Part shown: positions 54,490-64,000 of the stretch, piece by piece | Layout: every line of letters starts with the position of its first letter | Numbering within the stretch: the first letter of the stretch is position 1 | Assembly (NCBI RefSeq): GCF_018812025.1 | Contig: NC_063046.1 | Span: 650,328 to 714,327 of the forward strand | Length of the DNA: 64,000 nt | Source of the DNA: Megalobrama amblycephala | Taxonomy: Eukaryota; Chordata; Actinopteri; Cypriniformes; Xenocyprididae | Direction of reading: 5' to 3' | The notes under the pieces: model-generated | What the model was told of the DNA's origin: nothing | The model's database searches: none | The model's input: only the letters and a program-made list of their open reading frames with translations | Position numbers and translations under genes: made by a program

Positions 54490-55030
54490 CGATCTTAATT
54501 TAAAATATGAGGCCCGGTTTCAGTATTATGCCTTAGTTCAATTAGGACATTTAAGTGGCTTTTATACATTTATATTATTGATGTACCACGAAATACAAAG
54601 GCATTTTCACGAAAATTCACGAAAATACACAGGCATTTTCTTCTAAATTAAACTGGTGTCTTGTCATTTGATGGGTATATACTATTAAATATTTAATAAA
54701 TGAGTTTCCTTTGCTTTTTTCGCATTTTTTTTTTACAACTGGAAAAAAAAACAAGTGCGTTGTGCGCTGTTTTGGTCAACAGAGGGCGCTGCTCCATACA
54801 GCCTCGAGTCATGTTATCGCTTCTTCCGCTACAAACCGTGCTAATTTTCTCATCGAAAACTGGATTACAACGAATGAACAAAATCACCAACATCATCATC
54901 ATCAACTTTAAAGTAAGCAACTTTCTAATGCATCTAACCATGTTTGCAAATAAATAATCTTTTATACTGCGATTGAAGTTTGAATGGAGAGAAAGCGCGC
55001 GAAAAGAATCCTGTCAGATGTCCGTTGTGT
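54490..55030. other. Intergenic, nothing recognised
   Basis: AT-rich sequence upstream of DCTN1. Several short open frames occur but none resembles a known protein. Confidence 0.5.
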
Positions 55031-55039
55031 TTTCAGTGA

Positions 55040-56330
55040 TTTTAAGCGTATAATATGGAAGATAAAAATCTTATAATAAGTCATAATTATCATTTACTAA
55101 ACTATGAGATAAGAAGTCAGACTTTAGTCATATAATTCTGAGATAAAACAACAACAATTATGACAGAGATCATAATTATGAGATTAAAAACTAATTTTTG
55201 AGATAAAAGTCGAAATCATGACTTGCTATTTCATAATTAAGACTTTTTATGACATAATTTCGAAATGTTATGATGGCTTATTTAGGGTACAACGAGGCTA
55301 AAGGCACACTTTAAGAAAAAAAAAGTGCTTTTCACTACTCTCAAAGTGTATGATTGCAGAAAAAATAACAGATTTTGTGGGAAAATATATCATAAAAGTG
55401 GTTAATTTTGTTTAAAAGTCTATTAAATGTATTGCCAGCATGGGGCAAAAGGCACAAAGTATTGATACTTTAGCTAAAATAATGTTTTCAATAATATCTA
55501 GGTTAATACTTGTTCAAAAATGATCACTTTAGCAACGTTTGTACTTTTTTTGTTTATTTTGATAAAAAAAAAATCATTTTTATATTTTTTTCAATAAATA
55601 TACTGTCATTAAAATATGTAAATATAAAAATGTATTTAAACATGCACAAATAAAATTATTTTAAAAAGTAAAGATTCTGAAAGCATTGAAGGAGTTCCCA
55701 TAATATTTATTACAGTAGTAATACTAATAAATATATTTTATTATATATGATTAATATTGTATTTTTAAATGGGATTGTTTCATTATAAATATGGGTATTA
55801 TCTCTTATGATATTAACTGAATCTAATCATGTCATGTCAACAAATGGAAAAGTCAGCAGCTCTTTATTATCATGTTAATTATTGTGCCTTTTGCCCCCAC
55901 AGCAGATGCACTTTTTACCCCCAAATACCATTCTTTTACATATTCTTCCGTTGAATCTGTTGCTTGAATTACCTTGAACAAAACTGAAAATCATTAAGAA
56001 GACCTTTGTCTGAAAATACAAACATTAATTTAATCAATTCTCATTAGCTACTTAAATCAACAACATTTAAAAAAAACATCAAATATTAGATCAAACTGCC
56101 TCAGAATCAGCTTTGCACTGCTGCCCATCGTGTCGAGTATCAGTCAAATTTTCATTAGACGTTTAGGAAAGTGCTGTGGCAAGTTTTTGTGCCATCTAGT
56201 GGTTTAGAAGAAAATAAAATCAAAAGCGCCTTTTGCTCTGTGGCACCTTTAGCCCTAATTAGTCATAATTTCGACTTTTAATATCAATAATGCCGGACTT
56301 AAAATTCAGAATGTTCTAAACTTATAATTA
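55040..56330. repeat. CATAATT-type repeat interrupted by a second element (55282-56258)
   Basis: The outer repeat (AAAGTCGAAATCATGAC, CATAATTTCGAAATG) resumes after 56258 (AGTCATAATTTCGACTTT). The inserted 977-bp stretch begins TTAGGGTACAACGAGGCTAAAGG in part and ends CACCTTTAGCCCTAA, so its edges are imperfect inverted repeats. It repeats the phrase GGGCAAAAGGCAC internally. No coding capacity is seen. Confidence 0.5.
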
Positions 56331-56339
56331 AGACTTAAG

Positions 56340-56820
56340 GGGCTTTTGCACTGAATAGTTCTAGGAACACAGTTATAGGAACTAGCCACTACGATTGTTC
56401 ACCGAGAAGTAATTTCTCCCCCGGGCCATGTTCTTGGTTGCTTTCGCACCGGAAGTAGGAACTCTGAAGCGGTCGACAGCGGCGTCAAGCGCAGCATTTA
56501 CTGGTGGATGGAGGATGTGTTTGTTGTGTGTCATGAGTTTCGTGATAACGGAGATTGAATGTAAACACATAATTTACACAACTGAAAGAGCAAAAAGTGG
56601 GGCTAAGAGACGAAATCTCCTATGACAACTTTAAGTATTTCATCTCATCAAGGTGGAGAAAAGAACAACCCTGCAGACAACAGGTAAGTGCCATTATCAC
56701 TGTTTTCCATGTTCGTGAAGTAAATATGTTCACACAGCTTTTTAAAAATGCTGGATACCAGTGTTTGACATGTGTTTGACCAATCAATGTACACGTCACT
56801 GATAGTTCCTATAGTGCTGG
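56340..56820. other. Probable repeat fragment upstream of hAT remnant
   Basis: GGGGCTTTTGCACTGAATAG and AGTTCTAGGAAC resemble transposon-end sequences in fishes, but no matching inverted end was found. No gene is supported. Confidence 0.35.
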
Positions 56821-56822
56821 TT

Positions 56823-59310
56823 TAGGGTGTGTTCACACTTGTGGTTCAGTTCGCTTGGTTCATTTGGTCTGGACCAAAAAACATTTAGCGTTCAGATTGG
56901 CATTCTTATCACTGAACCATAAGATACTGAACCTAAAGGCACAGGGACACGTTCACAGTCTGATGGTAAAGTCTGTGGGTTTACGAGTTTGCAGGTAACA
57001 GCGTTTGCCATTGAATCAACTCATTTTAAGCGTGTGTGGCAAACAAATCGGGTTCATCAGGTTCGAATATTAAGGCTTTTAATCGTCAGGATGCTGCCGG
57101 TCATTCTGCTCAATTGGCAAAGCTGAATGTCAAATTTAACACCACCTACACCATCGCCAAAGAAGAGCTTGCCTTTACTAAATTTAAACCTATGTTGCAG
57201 CTCATGAAAAAGAACGGCGTTGCGATCAACATGATGCATGCATGACAAATCATGTGCCAATATCATCGGCGTGATAGCAGATACCATCCGCGAGAACACC
57301 GCAGTTAAAGTATCGTCAGCTCAGTACATCTCTTTCGTTATCGACGAAGACAACGACCTGTCTGGTAAGGAGTGTGTGATAGTGTCCACTTCCTGCTTGA
57401 TGGACAGCTCACAAACATCCTCGTCGGACATGTTGAGGAGGAACACGCAAATGCTGATGGTGAGGATTTTTTATATATATATTTATTATTATTATTATTA
57501 ATACACAGCCTATTTAGTATTATATAGCAATATACAATTAATATATTCAGTGTCTTACTGAATGCGTATGTTGGTTTTTCTATTGTAATTGGTAGAGCTG
57601 CATGATTCTGGATAAATTGAGAATTACTAGTTTTTTGTTTCAAACACGGATTACGATTCTCCCACGATTCTGAACAACTAAACAAAATAACATGTAATTT
57701 AATAGAGGTTCTGACAAAGTGTCAATTGCTGCAGTCTAATTAAAATGTTTAATTAATCTGAACGAATTATTTTAAAAAAAGGTTTGATGAATGATTCAAT
57801 GACTCACTCATAAATACTTCACTTGTTTCATTACTGGATGAATCAGTGTTTTTTTTTTTTTTACGAATCTCTTGAATGAATGGTTCAGTGACTAATAAAT
57901 TTAATAAGTCACTTGTCACCACCTTGTGGCATAACGATGTAATCAATACAATTGTTATTTGAAGTTATTTATTACTTTCAAAAGGTGCTGTGCTCTATTT
58001 TGATCACTTCTATAGACGCCAGGGTTTATATTCAAACTATAAACTTTTATTCATGTTTAATAGGCAATTGTCATTTAGGAATGATATTGTGATGTTTACA
58101 TAATTGATCATGCAGCTCTAGTAACTGGATTTATTTGTTAAATGTAAAAATTATTGTTAACCCTGTGTAAACAGTATTTAACCCAGTGGGAATTATTTTA
58201 GGAATCTATGCAGCCACCAAGTCAGCATTTGCAGCTCTTGGAGAGTCATGCCGTGAATCTTGGGAGGAAGGGAGGAGTATCGGCAAATTTCCAAGAGGAG
58301 GAGGGAAAACGCATCATCCCTTTTCACTGCATGCCTCATAGGTGAGTTGATAATGGTCATTAATTTCCAGATTTAAAAAAATAAATAAATAAGCTAAGAA
58401 TCTCTGTCTTGATAGCAAACTGAAATGTCAGATTTGTTCACTATTATAGATTCCTCGTCTGGTATCGTTTAAAGCTCTTTGAAGCTGAACCGAAACTGTA
58501 ATTTTGACCTTCAACCATCTGGAGGCCATTGAAGTCCACTATAAGGAGAATAATCGTGGAATGTTTTCATCAAAAACCTTAATTTCTTTTCCACTGAAGA
58601 AAGAAAGACATGAACATCTTGGATGACATGGGGGAGAGTAAATTATCAGGAACATTTTATTTGAAAGTGGACTAATCCTTTACGCCGGAGCGCGTACACA
58701 CCTCACGCACCGGATGCCATGTGCAAGGCAGTTGGACACGGTGGTGTATCAGAGGTAAAAAATGATATAAATACTGTTCGGTTTCTTGCACAAATTATCC
58801 TTTTGTGTCTTAAGACATCAATGTGTCGTCACGAGCCGCAGGGTTTAATTTGGATTTGTCTGTGCATGTTTTTTTGACTCTTATAGATTGTGTTCCCATT
58901 GACACACATTATACGACTGACAGACTGCAACGGTTGGAGTTAAAAATCATCATTTGTGTTCTACTGAAGAAACAAAGTCACCTACATCTTGGATGCCCTG
59001 GGGGTAAGCAGATAAACATCACAATTTCACTTTTTGGTGAACTATCCCTTTAAGTTTTGGCAGATGCCCCTAAATATTTGCTGGTGCTCCTAACTTTTTG
59101 AAGATGGGAACACCAGTGCTACCAAGTAAAAAAGTTAATTTTGAGCCCTGAAAGGAGTCAAAACAGTGTCAAGAATCCCTCCGTCACACTTACAAATTAT
59201 CTGCTGTGAGGAGACAACGTTCACATGTTCAAATGAACCGCACTAACAGAGCAATCACACCAGGGTTCGTTTTTAATCAAACCAAACATGCCAAGTGTGA
59301 ATGTACCTTA
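56823..59310 (+). mobile_element. Degraded DNA transposon carrying a hAT-type transposase fragment
   Basis: GGTGTGTTCACACTTGTGGT near 56826 and the complement of ACCAAACATGCCAAGTGTGA near 59280 are imperfect inverted ends of the TTCACACTTG type. Within this 2.5 kb are two hAT-like coding blocks (57036-57450 and 58203-58341). Shorter repeats (58450-58680, 58830-59052) look like later insertions. Confidence 0.5.
57036..58341 (+). pseudogene. hAT transposase-like (ZNF862-like) broken gene fragment
   Basis: The first block reads FNTTYTIAKEELAFTKFKPM and LQLMKKNGVAINM, then after a frameshift near 57240 continues DKSCANIIGVIADTIRENTA and YISFVIDEDNDLSGKECVIV. This resembles the N-terminal part of hAT transposases related to vertebrate ZNF862. 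A second block at 58203-58341, preceded by TTATTTTAG, reads LLESHAVNLGRKGGVSANFQ and IIPFHCMPHR, matching the later GR..GV and HC..HR motifs. The dimerisation end is missing. The frameshift and losses mark it as nonfunctional. Confidence 0.6.
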
Positions 59311-59862
59311 CTTTCCCCAGACTAAAATGCTGTTTTAACTGAAAGAAACTTGCACAGAGATATCTTAAAATAAGTTACTCCCATTGTTTTGTCTCAAGAT
59401 GCACGCCAGTAACATGTTTTTCTAAGGCACACTCATAAAATCTACTTAAATACCCTAATGATTGAATAAAGGCCTAATTCTGGTTTATAGTCAAAGCCCT
59501 GTCTGTGAAACCAGGCCTTTATGACATCATTTCAAATAAGTATGTCATAATTTCGACATTTTATTTCACAATTCTGTTTTTTTTCCGATATTGCGACATT
59601 GGACTTTATAGTCTTACGCCATGAGCTGTCATATGCATTTGAATGTTCCTGTAGGTTATGTTAGAGGAACCCTTGATGAAGTATCTGTTAGCTGTTTGCT
59701 CCTCCAGCTGGTCAGATGTGTAAATGGCATTATTTTTTTTAAAAAAAAGTTTGTTCTTTAGCCAGGTGATTTTTTTTTTTTTTTTTTTCATATTTAAAAA
59801 TAGCTCTGTTTTTCTCATGTGAGCTAAAATGTTCTCACCCTCGTTTAGGCGTGTTCCATTCA

Positions 59863-60095
59863 TTAGATAATCTGTTTCCTTTCTTTCCTTTCTATTTCTA
59901 TGAAATGTTTACAGACACATCAGAGTTTCTGGAATGTCAGTTAAATGTAGTTTTACTAGTCTTTCTTCTTTTTGATTTGTATTTTTACCTCAGTAAAGGT
60001 CAGTAGGGAAAGGCTCAGACTGGAGACACTCATATATGTCATTATGTGACTGATGGAAAGAATCCATTTAGATTTAAAGCTGGAATTGTAACTAT
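59863..60095 (+). repeat. Direct repeat, copy 1 (partner 62115-62505)
   Basis: Shared phrases include GATAATCT.TTTCCTT, ACACATCAGAGTT, TTTTTACCTCAGTAAAGGTC and AGTAGGGAAAGGCTCAGACT. The two copies are about 2.3 kb apart in the same orientation and moderately diverged. Confidence 0.65.
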
Positions 60096-62114
60096 TATAC
60101 CAGTCACTCATCAGTGGTTTATTGCTAAACTTTGTTTAGTCTCTGTTTTGTGTAGATGATCAAGTTAGTAATTATTTCAAGTAATGGAAATGTTTATTTT
60201 TTATGGTTTTAGTTAACAATAACCCTATTTTTTATTATTTTTTATTATAATTTTTTTTTTATAAAGGCCATACTTTTATAAATGTGTAATACTTTAAAAC
60301 ATGGCCTATAATTAACACCATATGCGAGTTTAAAAAATCAGTGCTGTTCACCTATACTGGCCGGTCATTTTTTAATGAATTCTAATAATGCATGCTTGTG
60401 AGAACGTGATATGGCTCACTGTGATCATCAATTGCAAAGACCGCCGTGTAATTATGAGCACACAAGCCTTTCAAAGTGTACTTTAGTGATCATGATTTTA
60501 TTATAACGTGCATTTGATAATGCAACATGCACCAAACATCTTCCCAAGTTTATCAGCAAAACAGAAGCTTTAAAGTCTCCCTGCCATTTTCTGCCACAAT
60601 ACAAGTGCCATTGCTTAATGCTTTAAAGCTAAGAAATTAAGATGGGCATAAATATTAATATTGTAATTTTACTGTTATTTTGTGAAATTATTATAATAAA
60701 ATTGTTTTTATTATATAGTTCTTTTTTTTTTTTTACAATGCAATAATACTGTATTATTTCTAAAGTAATGTAATTTATATATTTTAATAAAATAAATGTA
60801 TTTTATTGTTTGTATATTAATATTAAATGGGTTCCATAAAAATAATAAATGAGGCTTGAGACAACTGAAGTGGAGAGAGAACAACAACAAAATAATACAT
60901 CACAAAAAAATATGGCAAAATAATCGCAATATGATTTTGGGGTAAAATCATGCAGTCCTACGCACAAGCATCGCAAACCTGGTGTTCTTTTAACAAAATA
61001 TATTTTTAAAAAAATTGCAAACAAATTGCAATGAAATTGCATTATTTCATTAAAAAACAGCAGAATAAATTAGGAAAATATAATTTGTTCTGTCTTTTTT
61101 AATGAAATAATGTAAATACAATTTCATGGCCAGTAAAAAAATATTTATGGCCGGTAAATTTTCTCAACCCATCGACCATTGGCAAGTGTGGCAAAAAAGT
61201 CAGTTTCAAGCCATGCTTTAAAGTCCTGAAAATCTTGATAAGTTTACAGTCTGTGGACTCACCCTAGCTCACTAACTTGGCATTCATTTTGTTGTAAAAT
61301 AAATTAGTACTCTAGGAAATTTTTATAATGAAGTAAACTACCAGAAAGTCAAGTATTTATTTTAAAAAAATGTGGCTACAGCTAAAATGGAAAAAGTGTT
61401 GTGTTACGCTTCCTCAGATAAAAGCTGTATGTATCATTTGACAAAAATGTGAGACACTCATCCAGGTCTGTCAAGTTGAAGAAAGACTGAAAGAAATACT
61501 GTTTCTATAAAGCTAAAAAGCTGTCAATGAGTATTTCCACCAGAAAGTTCACTAAAGAAATGGTGTAGGGTTTTACACAATTTTCACTCAGAAATTGCTC
61601 GTACATTTCACAAATGAATTACTAAGACACGCATTGAATGAAGAATAAAGACTGAAATAGTATTTTCTTGTAAAACATACTCCAATAATCTTGTTTACAG
61701 TTTTAAAAAAAATTACCAGCAGGTCCATAAACACGGGTTCTCAATCTATGCTGTTTAAGCTGGTTTTCTCCTCACCAGCAAGATTAGTATCCTACCATTT
61801 TTCCATGAATAAATCTGTTCATCAGCAAAATGCGTGTCCAGCCTGTGCAATCATTCTGGTTATACCGGTTGACCAAGGCAGTATTGGTGGTTAAGTTTCG
61901 AAGCATGGTGGGGACCCTGTAGTGAGCATCTGTGCTGATCTTCTCAGCAGGGTTGTTATATTATTGGTGGCTATTGGGCACAGAGGTCAGATTATGATAT
62001 GATGATGCGAAAACTATTCTGTGACTACTTAAACTTTATTTTTCTCACATGATCTAGAACATTCTGATGGACTTTTTTGTCATGCTCCTTTTATTTGGAA
62101 ATCTTTACATCTTT
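60096..62114. other. AT-rich intergenic sequence, no gene seen
   Basis: I found no coding exon or RNA gene. The phrase TGGCCGGTAAATTTT and related CTGGCCGGTCATTTTT (60358, 61150) hint at old transposon debris. Confidence 0.5.
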
Positions 62115-62505
62115 AGATAATCTATTTCCTTCTACCTTACTACTTGAAAAGTTTCTATGGAATGTAGCCAAACAAAACATACAAATACTCACTGTCTTGC
62201 AACATTGCAAGTTGTCATGTTTCTGGTCATGGGATCAGTACCAAATTAAACACATACTCACAAACACACAAATAGAGATACCACAAATTTATAAAAAAAG
62301 AAATTAATAAAAAGTGCACAAGGAAAAAAAAACAAAAAAACACATCAGAGTTCCTGAAATGTCAATTCAATGCAGTTTTACTAGTCTGTCTTCTTTATAA
62401 TTTGTATTTTTACCTCAGTAAAGGTCAGTAGGGAAAGGCTCAGACTGGATATATACGTCACCTTGTGACTGTTGGAAAGAATCGATTTAGATTTAAAGCT
62501 GAAGT
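62115..62505 (+). repeat. Direct repeat, copy 2 (partner 59863-60095)
   Basis: It carries the same ordered phrases as copy 1, with an insertion of unrelated sequence between about 62165 and 62335. Confidence 0.6.
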
Positions 62506-62516
62506 ATTATCGCAAC

Positions 62517-63481
62517 GGTAACACTTTATAATAACTGCACACTATGAAGCATTAGTTAAGCATTAGTTAATAGTTATTTCATCACTTATAAAGCATTAAT
62601 AGACATTAGTAAGTAGTTTATAAATACAGCTATAATTGCTTTATTCTTGATTTATAAGCATATCTATAATGTGTTTAATAATTTTATTTTCATACTTTAT
62701 TAATAATCAATTTATCATTTCTAAATTAAGTATTACATTATTTACAAACCAGTAATTTAGGAGTTGTCAGTAGTTCATTTAGTAAGTGTAAGTAAATGAT
62801 TAATAAACTATTTAAACATTCATTTATACATCTTATTATTTAGACACATAGTAATAGTTACTTAGTGTGTTAGTAAATGTTTTATTAACACATATTCCTA
62901 CTGCAATTCATGATTAATTCAGGTAGTTATAAAACATTTAGAAGTAGTCAGTTAACTATTTTTGTGAGCTCATCTAAAGTGAGGACTATTTATGCTTTGT
63001 AAAGCTTTTATAAATGAGATTTAAAGCTTCAGTGATCTTCTGCACTGCTGTTCTCTAATGTTTTAAAGTTAGTACCGAGGTAGTTTTGACACTAGGAATA
63101 TGTTAATAAAGCATTTACTAACACACTGAGTAACTATTACTATATGTCTAAATAATAAGATGCATAAATGTACATTTAAATATTTTATTAATCATTTACT
63201 TACACTTCCTAAATGATCTTATGAACCACTGACAACTCCTAAATTACTGGTTTGTGAATAATGTAATACATAATTTAGAAATGATAAATTGATCATTAAT
63301 AAAGTATGAAAATACAATTATTAAACTCATTATAGATATGCTTATAAATCAAGAACAAAGCATTTATAGCTGTATTTATAAATGGCTTACTAATGTCTAT
63401 TAATGTTTTATAAATGAGGAATTAACTATTTACTAATGCTTAACTAATGCTTCATAGCGTGAGTTATCCTAAAGTGTTACC
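62517..63481. mobile_element. 965-bp palindromic element with GGTAACACTTTA ends
   Basis: GGTAACACTTTA at the left and TAAAGTGTTACC at the right are inverted ends. The arms remain complementary through most of their length (TATGAAGCATTAGTTAAGCA with TGCTTAACTAATGCTTCATA; ACTAATGTCTATTAATG; AAATTACTGGTTTGT). The spacer lies near 62890-63090. No coding capacity; a typical fish fold-back MITE. Confidence 0.85.
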
Positions 63482-64000
63482 CAATTTGATTGCCTGTAAC
63501 TCAAGAAGTATTAAAGATATTTTGATATCCTTTTAGATTCTGGTTCTTAAACTTGAAAATGAAGTTTCCAAAAGAAAAGTTTATTAACAATGATAATCTT
63601 GAAGGATATTAAGATATCTTGAATACTTTTAGAGTTTTAGGCATGACAACTTTGGAAAAGGAATATTTATGGCACTCAATGCAAATGTTCAATGCAATTG
63701 AGTTGATAGAAAAACACAACATACAGTTCTAGTTTCAATAGATTTTACTAATAGATCTACCAATCTCTGTGTAAACAATAAAATAACAATGCTGCCATCT
63801 TTCTAAAGTCATTTTTACACTCCTCTAATTTGGCTCCAAATCTCAGGTGAAAATGGTCACTTTGACACTCAAAATAGTGGATTACTCAGTAAATATACAT
63901 CTGTGATGTTTAATATTCTGGCTTTCATCACTTTCTACAGAAAAAATATTAACAAAAATTTGATCTGGGGAAGTTCCCTTTATAGTTTATCTTCTCCATC
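63482..64000. other. Window end, nothing recognised
   Basis: AT-rich sequence without a supported gene or repeat. Confidence 0.5.

Noticed and set aside
59863..62505. LTR retrotransposon suggested by the direct repeats 59863-60095 and 62115-62505
   Set aside because: No TG...CA ends, primer-binding site or pol sequence between the repeats, and copies are unequal; more likely two insertions of one repeat or a local duplication.

Overview
This window looks like teleost fish nuclear DNA, most likely cyprinid (carp, goldfish or zebrafish relatives). It holds two multi-exon vertebrate genes that I could reconstruct exon by exon, a third gene specific to fishes, an intron-bearing tRNA-Arg gene, and a dense load of fish-type transposons, fold-back elements and tandem arrays. 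Base composition is AT-rich between exons and GC-rich inside them. All calls come from reading the sequence and from knowledge of protein families; no database search was run.

Layout. 1-2300: degraded Ty1/copia fragment on the minus strand, AT-rich filler, and tRNA-Arg(TCT) on the minus strand (2109-2199). 2340-19240: ALPK1 on the plus strand, the alpha-kinase that senses bacterial ADP-heptose. It has 13 coding exons (1260 codons). One intron carries a 2.7-kb higher-order tandem array. Another carries a 6.1-kb DIRS retrotransposon with both inverted terminal repeats and the internal complementary region. 19400-20950: a noncoding dispersed element expanded by AT tracts. 21144-28186: an ependymin-family secreted glycoprotein gene on the plus strand (6 exons, 219 aa). 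One intron holds a cyprinid-type tandem repeat into which a 0.9-kb palindrome has inserted. 28850-54430: DCTN1 (dynactin p150Glued) on the minus strand, converging on the ependymin gene. It has 28 coding exons (1245 aa) plus a 5' noncoding exon. Its introns hold a fold-back element built around a 1.2-kb minisatellite, a hAT-like MITE, a roughly 62-bp minisatellite, several palindromic elements and CA tracts at exon edges. 54480-64000: no intact gene seen. It holds nested repeats, a broken hAT transposase fragment with two exon-like blocks, and a 965-bp palindrome.

The three protein genes have no obvious joint function. ALPK1 acts in cytosolic innate immunity, the ependymin homologue is extracellular, and DCTN1 is the microtubule-binding arm of the dynein adaptor. 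I see no clearly new biological system. The most informative items are: a coding tandem repeat that enlarges the ALPK1 linker; a DIRS copy with an apparently intact tyrosine recombinase but dead RT and RNase H; a fold-back element with visible target duplication and a minisatellite core; a pair of inverted 1.4-1.5 kb copies of an element with no recognised coding capacity, bracketing the ependymin and DCTN1 genes; and an orphan exon-like block inside DCTN1 intron 1.
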